NCBI GenBank assembly: GCA_016291085.1
Contig: JAEEVW010000026.1
Span: forward strand, 1 to 50,632
Direction of reading: 5' to 3'
Length of the DNA: 50,632 nucleotides
DNA from: Prevotella sp.
GTDB lineage: Bacteria > Bacteroidota > Bacteroidia > Bacteroidales > Bacteroidaceae
A program made the position numbers and the translations under genes. Of this stretch, positions 8,382 to 16,842 are shown in pieces. The notes under the pieces were generated by a model that did not search any database, was not told where the DNA came from, and worked only from the letters and a program-made list of their open reading frames with translations. The stretch's first letter is position 1. Every line of letters begins with the position of its first letter.

Positions 8382-9152
8382 ATGAATCAGATACATCCTC
8401 TGGCAGTAGTCGACCCTGAAGCAAAACTCGGTGACAACAATATCATCGGCCCGTTTTGCGTGATTGACAAGAACGTTGTCATTGGCGACAACAACAAATT
8501 GCTGAACAGCGTGACGCTTCATTTCGGCACACGTCTGGGCAACAACAACGAGATTTTCCCCGGTGCCAGCATATCAACGAAACCCCAGGACCTGAAGTTC
8601 CAGGGCGAAGAGACCACCTGCGAGATTGGCGACAACAACTCCATTCGCGAGAATGTCACCATCAGCCGCGGCACAGCCTCGAAGGGGAAGACCGTCGTAG
8701 GCAACGGAAACCTGCTGATGGAAAATATGCACATCGGACACGACTGCGTGATCGGAAACGGTTGCATCATCGGCAACTCGACAAAGTTTGCCGGTGAGGT
8801 CATCGTCGACGACTATGCCATCATCTCAGCCACCTGCTTGTTCCACCAGTTCCTACACGTGGGCAGCTACATCATGTTCCAAGGCGGCACACGAACCAGT
8901 CAGGACATTCCGCCCTACGTCATTGCAGGAAAGGAACCGGTGCGCTATGCAGGCGTCAACCTCATCGGACTGCGCCGTCGAGGATTCCCCAACGAGACCA
9001 TCGAGGCCATCCACGATGCCTATCGCATCATCTATGCTCAGGGCGTATTGAAGGACGGCATTGCCGAAGCTCGTACCAAGTATCCCAACTCGAAAGAGGT
9101 GGAATACATCTGCTCGTTTATTGAAAACTCCAAGCGCGGCGTTATTCGCTAA
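8382..9152 (+). CDS. lpxA: UDP-N-acetylglucosamine acyltransferase LpxA
   Basis: The 256-residue protein is a left-handed beta-helix acyltransferase. Hexapeptide repeats run from residue 4 (IHPLAVVDPEAKLGDNNIIG), and the catalytic His region reads LFHQFLHVGSYIMFQGG. The C-terminal helical part (LIGLRRRGFPNETIEAIHDA) is typical of LpxA. It transfers a 3-hydroxyacyl chain from ACP to UDP-GlcNAc, the first lipid A step. It follows lpxC-fabZ after 47 bases of simple-sequence DNA made of GGAATAACG-like units. Confidence 0.96.
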   Translation: MNQIHPLAVVDPEAKLGDNNIIGPFCVIDKNVVIGDNNKLLNSVTLHFGTRLGNNNEIFPGASISTKPQDLKFQGEETTCEIGDNNSIRENVTISRGTASKGKTVVGNGNLLMENMHIGHDCVIGNGCIIGNSTKFAGEVIVDDYAIISATCLFHQFLHVGSYIMFQGGTRTSQDIPPYVIAGKEPVRYAGVNLIGLRRRGFPNETIEAIHDAYRIIYAQGVLKDGIAEARTKYPNSKEVEYICSFIENSKRGVIR

Positions 9153-9154
9153 AT

Positions 9155-9203
9155 AGTACGTCAAATAGTACATTGTACATTGAAAAATGGTACATAGTAC
9201 ATT
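9155..9203. repeat. GTACATAGTACATT-type repeats overlapping the miaA start
   Basis: Variants AGTACGTC, AGTACATTGTACATTG and GTACATAGTACATT run across the lpxA-miaA junction. The last unit encodes residues 2-6 of MiaA (VHSTL). Confidence 0.6.
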
Positions 9204-10107
9204 AATCGTTATCACAGGGCCTACAGCAGTAGGGAAAACGGCACTGACCATCGAACTGGCCCGACACTACGGAATACCCGTCATCAATGCCGATTCGCGA
9301 CAAATCTATCGCGAACTCAAAATCGGAACGGCTGCCCCTACCGACGAACAACTCCAGCAGGCACACCACTACTTCGTGGGCACCAAGAGCATCCACGACT
9401 ACTATAACGCCTCGATGTACGAACAGGAAGTGCTGGACATCATCACTTCTCAAACGACACAAAACACTCAAAACGCTACCAACACAATCCATTTGCTGGC
9501 AGGTGGCAGCATGATGTATATCGATGCCGTGTGCAACGGCATTGACGACATCCCTACCGTTCGCGACGACATCCGCGAAGAGATGAAACGACGCTATCAG
9601 GAGGAAGGACTCGAAGCCCTTTGCGCCGACCTGCAACGACTAGACCCAGAACATTACGCCATCGTCGACCGGCAGAACTACCGACGCGTCATCCATGCGC
9701 TGGAAATCTGCTACCAGACGGGCAGGACCTATACCTCGTTTCGCACGCAAGCCAAGAAGGAACGTCCGTTTCGAATCGTGAAAATTGGCATCAACTGTGA
9801 GCGCGACCTATTATATAATAAGATTAACGCGCGTGTGGACGAGATGATGGAACACGGACTGCTCGACGAGGCAGAGGGCCTTTATGAATTCCGTCATCAA
9901 AACGCGCTTAACACGGTGGGATACAAGGAGTTATTCGACTACATCGATGGACGCTGGTCACTCGACGAGGCCGTAGAGCGCATCAAGGGCAACACACGCC
10001 GTTATGCCCGCAAACAGCTCACTTGGTTCAAGCGCGACGAACAGATGCGGTGGTTCCGCCCGGATCAGAAAGATGAAATACTGAAATATATTGCTCAATA
10101 TGAATAA
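9187..10107 (+). CDS. miaA: tRNA dimethylallyltransferase MiaA
   Basis: MiaA attaches a dimethylallyl group to A37 of tRNAs reading codons that start with U. The 306-residue protein has the P-loop GPTAVGKT at residues 11-18, the substrate motif NADSRQIYREL, the conserved DRQNYRRVIHALEI helix, and the C-terminal YARKQLTWFKRD motif. The first codons come from a GTACATAGTACATT repeat. No better internal start exists before the P-loop strand, so the repeat-derived start is probably genuine. The gene overlaps the next one by eight bases. Confidence 0.95.
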   Translation: MVHSTLIVITGPTAVGKTALTIELARHYGIPVINADSRQIYRELKIGTAAPTDEQLQQAHHYFVGTKSIHDYYNASMYEQEVLDIITSQTTQNTQNATNTIHLLAGGSMMYIDAVCNGIDDIPTVRDDIREEMKRRYQEEGLEALCADLQRLDPEHYAIVDRQNYRRVIHALEICYQTGRTYTSFRTQAKKERPFRIVKIGINCERDLLYNKINARVDEMMEHGLLDEAEGLYEFRHQNALNTVGYKELFDYIDGRWSLDEAVERIKGNTRRYARKQLTWFKRDEQMRWFRPDQKDEILKYIAQYE

Positions 10108-12568
10108 ATACGCAGAACAAATTGTTCAGGCTCCCCGCAAGGCGTGGGAATGGTATAAAGGATTGTACCAAGGCCGTAAGTGGTACGTCAAGACGTTTGC
10201 CGTCCTTGGCACGCTCGTCGTGGCGTTCTTCCTTTACCTCGTCATGGTCGATATCAATTTCCTTTGGCTTTTCGGTAAGTCGCCCTCGATGAGCGATGTG
10301 CGTAACACGCACCCCGCCGAGGCTTCCGAGATATACAGCTCCGACGGCAAACTGATTGGCAAGTTCTTCAGCGAAAACCGCATGCCCGTCAGCTACGACG
10401 AAGTAAGCCCCGATTTCTGGACAGCATTGGTTGACACTGAGGACGAGCGGTTCTACCGCCATCACGGCATCGACTATCAGGCCTTTGCCGCTGCCCTGAA
10501 GGACTATGTGATGCATCGCGACGCCCGTGGTGCATCAACCATCACACAACAGCTGGCCAAGAACCTGTTCCGCGTTCGTACGCAATATTCTACGGGTCTG
10601 CTGGGCAACATCCCTGGCCTGAAGATTCTCATCATGAAGAGCAAGGAGTGGATTACGGCCTACAAGCTGGAATGGTATTTCACCAAGGAGGAAATCATCA
10701 CCATGTATGCCAACACTGTCGACTTCGGCTCCAATGCCTTTGGCATCAAAACGGCTGCTAAGACCTATTTTGGCACGACGCCCAAGAACCTCACGACCGA
10801 GCAGGCCGCCGTCCTCGTCGGACTATTGAAGGCCACCACCTACTATAATCCGCGCATCAATCCCAAGAATTCGCTGGGCCGCCGCAATGTGGTGCTCGAC
10901 AACATGATGCGTCACGGACACCTCACCGAGTCCCAGAACGACTCGCTGAAACAGACCGAGATACGGCTCGACTACAGCGTGGAGAATGCCTATGACGGCG
11001 AAGCGAACTACTTCCGCGAGGCTGTGGCCGACTGGATGAAGCAATGGTGTAAGGAGTATTACGGCGACGACCGTGCTTACGCCTATTACACCGAGGGACT
11101 GAAGATTCACACCACCCTTGACTCGCGCATGCAGCGCTATGCCGAGGAGGCCGCTGTGAAACAGATGAAGCAGGTGCAGACGACGTTCAACCAACACTGG
11201 GGTAGCACTAACCCCTGGCAGGACGAGCGCCACATCGAAATACCGCATTTCATTGAGGATCTCGCCAAGAAACTGCCCGTCTACAAACTGCTGTCGCAGA
11301 AGTTCGAGGGCAATCAGGACTCCATCGACTACTACCTGAACCGGCCTCACAAAGTCCGGCTCTTTGACTACGAACAGGGATTTATCGAAAAGGAGATATC
11401 CACTATGGATTCCATCCGCTACATGGAACGCTTCATGCATTGCGGATTCGTAGCAATAGAACCACAGACGGGGCACGTCAAAGCATGGGTAGGTGACGTC
11501 GACTTCAAGACATGGAAATACGACAAAGTGACCGCCCTTCGACAGCCGGGATCGACGTTCAAACTCTTCGTCTATTCTGAGGCTATGAACCAGGGTATTA
11601 CGCCCTGCGACACACGTCGCGACGAATACTTCTCGATGAAGGTCATGGACCACGGCAAGGAGGTAACATGGGCTCCTACCAATGCCGATGGCAGATTCTC
11701 AAACATGGACATCTCGCTCAAACAGGCCTTCGCCATGAGCATCAACAGCGTAGCAGTACGTCTGGGGCAAGAAGTGGGCATTGACCGCATCGTTAAGACG
11801 GCTCACGACATGGGTATTAAGTCGAAACTCGATCCCACCCCGTCGCTTACGCTGGGGGCAAGCGATGTCAACCTGCTCGAACTGGTCAGTTCCTACTGCA
11901 CGCCAGTCAACGACGGTAGGGCCATCGACCCCGTACTCGTGACACGCATCATCGACCGCGAGGGCAACGTCATCTATGAAGCCAACCCCGAAACGCGCCA
12001 GGCCCTGTCGCCCAAGAGCGCCTTCTTCGTCCAGCAGTTGCTTATGGGCGGCATGAGCGGCACCTCGTCACGCCTGCGCAGCTACGTGGGATATGATGTC
12101 ACCGACACCGACTTCGGTGGTAAGACGGGCACGTCGAACAACCATTCCGACGCCTGGTTCGTAGGTACCACACCGCGACTGGTATGTGGCGCATGGGTAG
12201 GCGGCGAATACCGCTGCATCCACTTCCGCACCGGACAGCTCGGACAGGGTAACCGCACAGCACTACCTATCTGCGGGTATTTCCTCAACTCGGTACTTTC
12301 CGACAAGCAGTTCAAGGACTATCGCGTAAAATTCAAGACACCCGCCGGCATCACAGTCAACGATATCGACTTCAATTGCGGTGGCTATTTCCAGGCACCG
12401 GCCGACAGCGACTCACTGGCCGTCGACAGCCTGGGAATCGATGAGGTCGAAATGGTGGTCGACGAGTTTGGCAACCCCGTGACAACGCCTAAGGAGCACA
12501 ACGAAGATGCCAACCAGCACCCGCAACCCGACGAGCCCAATGCAGCATTGGAACCGAAAGAGGAGTAG
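10100..12568 (+). CDS. mrcA: Class A penicillin-binding protein 1A (glycosyltransferase/transpeptidase)
   Basis: The ATG at 10100 gives 822 residues. A short cytoplasmic part is followed by one membrane segment (about 33-53, VKTFAVLGTLVVAFFLYLVM). The GT51 glycosyltransferase domain has EDERFYRHHGID and RGASTITQQLAKNLF. The transpeptidase domain has the three penicillin-binding motifs: SxxK in RQPGSTFKLF, SxN in MSINSVAVRLG, and KTG in GGKTGTSNNHSDAW. It polymerises and cross-links peptidoglycan on the outer face of the inner membrane. The C-terminal ~60 residues are acidic and low in complexity. The start overlaps the end of miaA by eight bases. Confidence 0.95.
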   Translation: MNKYAEQIVQAPRKAWEWYKGLYQGRKWYVKTFAVLGTLVVAFFLYLVMVDINFLWLFGKSPSMSDVRNTHPAEASEIYSSDGKLIGKFFSENRMPVSYDEVSPDFWTALVDTEDERFYRHHGIDYQAFAAALKDYVMHRDARGASTITQQLAKNLFRVRTQYSTGLLGNIPGLKILIMKSKEWITAYKLEWYFTKEEIITMYANTVDFGSNAFGIKTAAKTYFGTTPKNLTTEQAAVLVGLLKATTYYNPRINPKNSLGRRNVVLDNMMRHGHLTESQNDSLKQTEIRLDYSVENAYDGEANYFREAVADWMKQWCKEYYGDDRAYAYYTEGLKIHTTLDSRMQRYAEEAAVKQMKQVQTTFNQHWGSTNPWQDERHIEIPHFIEDLAKKLPVYKLLSQKFEGNQDSIDYYLNRPHKVRLFDYEQGFIEKEISTMDSIRYMERFMHCGFVAIEPQTGHVKAWVGDVDFKTWKYDKVTALRQPGSTFKLFVYSEAMNQGITPCDTRRDEYFSMKVMDHGKEVTWAPTNADGRFSNMDISLKQAFAMSINSVAVRLGQEVGIDRIVKTAHDMGIKSKLDPTPSLTLGASDVNLLELVSSYCTPVNDGRAIDPVLVTRIIDREGNVIYEANPETRQALSPKSAFFVQQLLMGGMSGTSSRLRSYVGYDVTDTDFGGKTGTSNNHSDAWFVGTTPRLVCGAWVGGEYRCIHFRTGQLGQGNRTALPICGYFLNSVLSDKQFKDYRVKFKTPAGITVNDIDFNCGGYFQAPADSDSLAVDSLGIDEVEMVVDEFGNPVTTPKEHNEDANQHPQPDEPNAALEPKEE

Positions 12569-12658
12569 CTTTTAAGGGCATTTTCTCGATTTTCACTACC
12601 TTTGACCTACGGTCGAAGGTACTTTCGCTCGAAAATCAAAAGAAAAACGAGTTTTCCT

Positions 12659-12689
12659 TTTGTATTTTCCTCGCTTATTCGTACCTTTG
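12659..12689 (+). promoter_or_regulatory. Promoter of the LacI-family regulator
   Basis: TTTG at 12659-12662 and TACCTTTG at 12682-12689 are 19 bases apart, a near-perfect match. A second TACCTTTG lies at 12597-12604 without a good upstream partner. An AGGAG follows at 12691, before the ATG at 12698. Confidence 0.75.
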
Positions 12690-12697
12690 CAGGAGTT

Positions 12698-13768
12698 ATG
12701 GCAATAGAAAAGACCAGAATCAAGGATATCGCCGAGCGCGCTGGCGTATCCGCAGGCACGGTAGACCGCGTACTTCACAATCGTCCGAACGTGTCGAAGA
12801 AAGCCCTCGCCAAGGTGCAGAGGGCGTTGGAAGAGATGGACTATAAACCTAACATGTATGCCTCTGCATTGGCTTACAACAAGGAGTATCATTTCATCAG
12901 TATCATCCCCAAACACGAGTCGGAAGCTTATTGGGAAGAGGTGGAAGAAGGATGCCAGATGTGTTGCGAACGCTATCGCGACTTCCGCATCTCTAACCGC
13001 GTACTCTACTACAACCGCTTCTCGGCAGAGACGTTTGCCAAGGTGATGAACGAAGTGCTCAAGCAGGAACCTGACGGCGTCGTCGTCGTGCCTTCCACCA
13101 TCGAGGTGTCTAGACGCTATGCCGACATCATGCACGAGCGCAACATACCGTTCATCCTCCTCGACTCATACATGCCTGACCTCAAGCCACTCTCCTTCTT
13201 CGGACAGGACTCTTTTGCCTCGGGCTATTTCGCCGCACGCATACTCATGATGCTTGCACCGCGCGAGAAGGAAATCATGCTCATGAAACAGATGCGAAAC
13301 GGCAATGTGGCCTCCAAGCAGCAGGAAAACCGCGAAACGGGCTTCCGACACTATATGCATGACCACTTCCCGTCGGTCAAAATCCATGAGGTTAACCTCT
13401 CACTCGACGACAAGCGCGAAAAATACGATGTCATCCTGCAGGAATTCTTCGACAACCATCCGTTGGTGCATCATTGCATCACGTTCAATTCCAAGGCACA
13501 CCTCGTAGGCGATTTTCTGCTGAAGTCGAACCGGCGCAACATCCAGATCATGGGCTATGACATGGTACCAAAAAATGCGGAGTGCGTCCGTCAAGGCAGC
13601 ATCTCGTTTCTCATCGCACAGCATGCTTTCATGCAGGGCTACGAATGCATCGAGTCGCTTTTCCGAGCTATCGTACTCAAAAAGGAAGTCGAACCTGTCA
13701 ACTACATGCCCATTGAACTTCTCTCCAAAGAAAACATAGATTTCTACCGAAGAAAGAATATTGGTTAA
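12698..13768 (+). CDS. LacI-family transcriptional regulator
   Basis: The ATG at 12698 is preceded by AGGAG and lies just downstream of the promoter, which rules out longer in-frame starts. The 356-residue protein has an N-terminal helix-turn-helix (TRIKDIAERAGVSAGTVDRV) and hinge, then a periplasmic-binding-protein-like ligand domain to the end. The first domain binds an operator; the second binds a sugar-type ligand. The next gene is altronate dehydratase on the same strand, so control of hexuronate breakdown is a reasonable inference. Confidence 0.9.
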   Translation: MAIEKTRIKDIAERAGVSAGTVDRVLHNRPNVSKKALAKVQRALEEMDYKPNMYASALAYNKEYHFISIIPKHESEAYWEEVEEGCQMCCERYRDFRISNRVLYYNRFSAETFAKVMNEVLKQEPDGVVVVPSTIEVSRRYADIMHERNIPFILLDSYMPDLKPLSFFGQDSFASGYFAARILMMLAPREKEIMLMKQMRNGNVASKQQENRETGFRHYMHDHFPSVKIHEVNLSLDDKREKYDVILQEFFDNHPLVHHCITFNSKAHLVGDFLLKSNRRNIQIMGYDMVPKNAECVRQGSISFLIAQHAFMQGYECIESLFRAIVLKKEVEPVNYMPIELLSKENIDFYRRKNIG

Positions 13769-13805
13769 AGATAAAAACAAGTCAAACTACTAAATAAATA
13801 CTTTT

Positions 13806-15311
13806 ATGGAACAAGCTACATTTTTAAAGATTAATCCCGCCGACAGCGTAGTCGTTTGTCTCGCTCCAAAGAAACAGGGCGACGTGATTGAAGTCGACGG
13901 AAAGCAAATTACCGTCAATCAAGACACCCCTGCCGGTCACAAGATTCTCATTGTCGACGTCCGTCAGGGCGAAAACATCATCAAGTACGGCTATCCTATC
14001 GGTCACGCTCGTCAGGATCTGAAAGCCGGCGACTGGGTCAACGAGAACAACCTGAAGACAAACCTCAGCGGCACCCTCGAATACACCTATCAGCCCGTGG
14101 ATGCCAAAAGCGACATCAACCACATCAAGAACGAACAGCGCACCTTCAAGGGCTATGTCCGTAAGAATGGTGATGTCGGTGTGCGCAACGAGATATGGAT
14201 TGTGCCCACTGTAGGTTGCGTCAACGGCATTGCCGAACGCCTCGCACAACAACTCCGTGAAGAAACTGGTGAACAAGGCATCGATGCCATCTGGACTTGG
14301 CACCACAACTACGGCTGTTCACAACTCTCCGAAGACCACGAAAACACCCGCAAGGTGTTGCGTGATATCTGTCTGCACCCCAATGCCGGCGGTGTACTGG
14401 TGCTCAGCCTGGGTTGCGAGAACAACCAGCCTGAGGACTTCATGGCCATGTTGGGCGACTACGACAAGGACCGTATTAAGTTGCTGGTCACCCAGCGTGT
14501 CGAGGGTGACGAAATGGAAGCAGGTATGCAGATTCTGCGCGAGCTCTATGCACAGGCTAAGCAGGACAAGCGCGAGGACGTTAGCGTCTCCAAACTGCGC
14601 GTCGGCCTGAAGTGTGGCGGCTCTGACGGTTTCTCGGGCATCACCGCCAATCCACTCGTAGGCGAATTCAGCGACTGGCTCGTTGCACAGGGCGGCACTA
14701 GCGTACTCACCGAGGTACCCGAAATGTTCGGTGCTGAGACCATCCTCATGAACCGTTGCGAGACGCCACAGCTCTTCGAGCAGACTGTCTCTATGATCAA
14801 TAATTTCAAGAACTATTTCCTCTCGCACGGCGAACCCGTGGGCGAGAATCCTTCACCAGGCAACAAGGCCGGCGGTATCTCCACACTTGAGGACAAGGCG
14901 TTAGGTTGCACGCAGAAGTGTGGCAAAGCTCCTGTCAGCGGCGTCATGGAATACGGAGACCGCCTCACCGCCAACGGACTCAACCTGCTTTCCGCTCCAG
15001 GCAACGACCTCGTAGCATCTACGGCTCTGGCATCCTGCGGTTGCCACATCGTCCTGTTCACTACCGGTCGCGGTACGCCCTTTGGCACTTTCGTGCCTAC
15101 CATGAAGGTTGCCACCAACCCCACCCTCGCAAAGAATAAGCCCCACTGGGTCGACTTCTCCGCTGGCCAGCTCGTCGAGGGACGCACCATGCAGGACATC
15201 GTACCTGAATTCATCGATAAGGTCCTCGCCGTCGCTTCTGGTGAGAAAGCCCGCAACGAGGAGAACGGCTACCGCGAGATATCCATCTTCAAAAATGGTG
15301 TCACTTTATAA
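13806..15311 (+). CDS. uxaA: Altronate dehydratase (UxaA family)
   Basis: The 501-residue protein has an N-terminal SAF domain (about 1-100) and a large UxaA catalytic domain. Conserved stretches are HHNYGCSQLSEDHENTRKV, SLGCENNQPE, GLKCGGSDGFSGITANP and LGCTQKCGKAPVSGVMEYGD; the cysteines probably bind the metal centre. It converts D-altronate to 2-keto-3-deoxygluconate in galacturonate (pectin) breakdown. Sequence-similar family members act on other sugar acids, so the substrate is not certain. No tagaturonate reductase or isomerase is present in the window. Two terminators follow. Confidence 0.9.
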   Translation: MEQATFLKINPADSVVVCLAPKKQGDVIEVDGKQITVNQDTPAGHKILIVDVRQGENIIKYGYPIGHARQDLKAGDWVNENNLKTNLSGTLEYTYQPVDAKSDINHIKNEQRTFKGYVRKNGDVGVRNEIWIVPTVGCVNGIAERLAQQLREETGEQGIDAIWTWHHNYGCSQLSEDHENTRKVLRDICLHPNAGGVLVLSLGCENNQPEDFMAMLGDYDKDRIKLLVTQRVEGDEMEAGMQILRELYAQAKQDKREDVSVSKLRVGLKCGGSDGFSGITANPLVGEFSDWLVAQGGTSVLTEVPEMFGAETILMNRCETPQLFEQTVSMINNFKNYFLSHGEPVGENPSPGNKAGGISTLEDKALGCTQKCGKAPVSGVMEYGDRLTANGLNLLSAPGNDLVASTALASCGCHIVLFTTGRGTPFGTFVPTMKVATNPTLAKNKPHWVDFSAGQLVEGRTMQDIVPEFIDKVLAVASGEKARNEENGYREISIFKNGVTL

Positions 15312-15327
15312 CAAGATATGCTCAACG

Positions 15328-15360
15328 AAATGGAGGTCTGGTTCTCAGACCTCCATTTTT
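15328..15360 (+). terminator. Terminator of uxaA
   Basis: A perfect 12-13 bp stem (AATGGAGGTCTG pairing with CAGACCTCCATT) has a five-base loop and a T tract. Confidence 0.9.
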
Positions 15361-15412
15361 GTTTCCTCATATTTTTCGTAAGCAGAAATGTGCAAAAATA
15401 TGGCTAAAAAAT

Positions 15413-15443
15413 AAGATTGGTTGTCTCACGACAACCAATCTTT
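15413..15443. terminator. Strong hairpin between convergent genes, or leader hairpin
   Basis: A perfect 13-bp stem (AAGATTGGTTGTC with GACAACCAATCTT) has a four-base loop. It can end transcripts from the minus-strand DUF3256 side. The following sequence, TAATTAACCTTAATAATC and then TAATACCATGAAAAAC, resembles leaders in front of Prevotella outer-membrane protein genes as remembered, so it may instead be a leftover 5' leader. Confidence 0.55.
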
Positions 15444-15467
15444 AATTAACCTTAATAATCTAATACC

Positions 15468-15554
15468 ATGAAAAACACACATGCAAATATACGCATTATT
15501 TTGCTTTGGCACAAGATTTTTAACCTAAAAATCGAAATACTTAATTCTCTTTAA
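15468..15554 (+). other. Orphan 28-codon frame after the leader-like hairpin
   Basis: ATG at 15468 opens MKNTHANIRIILLWHKIFNL plus eight residues, with a stop at 15552-15554. The stop runs into the 3' end of the convergent DUF3256 gene. It looks like the beginning of a signal peptide that stops early. It may be a remnant of a lost gene or chance; no independent support for translation was found. Confidence 0.25.
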
Positions 15555-16107
15555 CAAAACATCCGTTCCATTTAAGAGTTGTTAGCACTTCTTTTGACTT
15601 TTCTTTCTCTTCTTCTCCAAGTGAATCCAATATCAATTCCTGACGAAGTGTCAAGCAGGGTTCCTTATCGCCTAACGTGGCAGAAAACATATCGTTGGGC
15701 TGAGAGAAATAGTCGGATATGGGCAGGAGACGCCATGCGAGTGAATAGAATGCAATGGTACTCTCGCGGATATCGGAACCATAGGTTCGAACCAAGCACA
15801 GAATCTGACTAAGACTGTCGACAGGAGTGGGTACGTCAAGCAGTCGCATTGCTACTGAAGACGACTCGTTGAGCTGTATAGATGCATACTGATCGGTGAG
15901 TTGCAGGAGTTGACTCTTCCCGCCCAAAGTGTTAGTGACGACAGCATCCATATTAGATTCCATAAAGTCAATCATGTCCAAACGATTGTTTTCCGTCAGA
16001 TAAGGGATAACAGAATCAGGCATGGACTTAAGCAGGTCACGGACTGTAATTTGTGCCGATAATCCTAATGCCCATAACAGACAGAAAAGAAGAGTTGTCT
16101 TTCGCAT
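15541..16107 (-). CDS. DUF3256 family secreted protein
   Basis: The 188-residue protein has a signal peptide (MRKTTLLFCLLWALGLSAQ) followed by the Bacteroidetes DUF3256 pattern: DLLKSMPDSVIPYLTENNRL, DMIDFMESNM, LGGKSQLLQLTDQY and MRLLDVPTPVDS. The role is unknown; secretion to the periplasm is inferred. It is the last gene of a minus-strand series and lies seven bases after rsmE, the arrangement common in the order. Confidence 0.85.
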   Translation of the reverse strand: MRKTTLLFCLLWALGLSAQITVRDLLKSMPDSVIPYLTENNRLDMIDFMESNMDAVVTNTLGGKSQLLQLTDQYASIQLNESSSVAMRLLDVPTPVDSLSQILCLVRTYGSDIRESTIAFYSLAWRLLPISDYFSQPNDMFSATLGDKEPCLTLRQELILDSLGEEEKEKSKEVLTTLKWNGCFVKEN

Positions 16108-16113
16108 AACAAT

Positions 16114-16842
16114 TTACATTTTACTAAGTTGCATCATCATCACTGCCGACAGGCCTGCTGTCTCCGTACGGAGTCTACTCGCCCCAAGATGAACAGACTG
16201 ATAGCCATTAGCAACAGCCATACGAACCTCGTCAATAGAAAAGTCGCCCTCAGGACCAATCAAGACGGTTGCATCCTGTGAGGCACCAGCCTGGCGAAGC
16301 TCATCGAAAAGACTGGTACGGGGAATCTCCTCGTAACAATGGGCAATATATTTGCCACCTTCGCGTGGCTTGGCGATGAAATCCTTGAAAGGCACTACTT
16401 CATTCAACGTAGTCTTCCATGCCTTATGACTCTGCTTGGTAGCAGCAATAACGATTTTCTCAACTCGCGGCAATTTGACGATACGACGTTCGGAGAACTG
16501 GCAGTTCAGGAAAGATATCTCGTCGACACCAATCTCAACAGCTTTCTCTGCAAGCCATTCCATACGCTCCATCATCTTCGTGGGAGCAATAGCCAGATGG
16601 ACATGCCCCAGCCACTGAGGCTGCTGGGGCATGACTTCCTTAATGTCGTAGAGGCAGTGCTTTGTATGCGCCAAAGTGACTTCTGCACGATAATAATTGC
16701 CTACACCATCCATGAGCATCATTTCGTCGCCCGACTGCAAACGAAGCACACGCAAAGCATGCATAGCCTCGTCTGTCGGCAATTCGTGACTCGTTGCTGC
16801 ATCGGGTGCATAAAAGAAACGGACCTCTTTCATCTGTATCAT
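16114..16842 (-). CDS. rsmE: 16S rRNA (uracil-1498-N3)-methyltransferase RsmE
   Basis: The 242-residue SPOUT-class enzyme has an N-terminal PUA-like domain (HALRVLRLQSGDEMMLMDGV). The C-terminal knot includes the S-adenosylmethionine site ATVLIGPEGDFSIDEV and LGASRLRTETAGLSAV. It methylates N3 of U1498 in 16S rRNA. The start could be the ATG at 16842 or the one at 16833 (MKEVRFFYAPD); the latter fits relatives better. The upstream MFS gene ends at 16843, so the two are directly adjacent. Confidence 0.94.
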   Translation of the reverse strand: MIQMKEVRFFYAPDAATSHELPTDEAMHALRVLRLQSGDEMMLMDGVGNYYRAEVTLAHTKHCLYDIKEVMPQQPQWLGHVHLAIAPTKMMERMEWLAEKAVEIGVDEISFLNCQFSERRIVKLPRVEKIVIAATKQSHKAWKTTLNEVVPFKDFIAKPREGGKYIAHCYEEIPRTSLFDELRQAGASQDATVLIGPEGDFSIDEVRMAVANGYQSVHLGASRLRTETAGLSAVMMMQLSKM

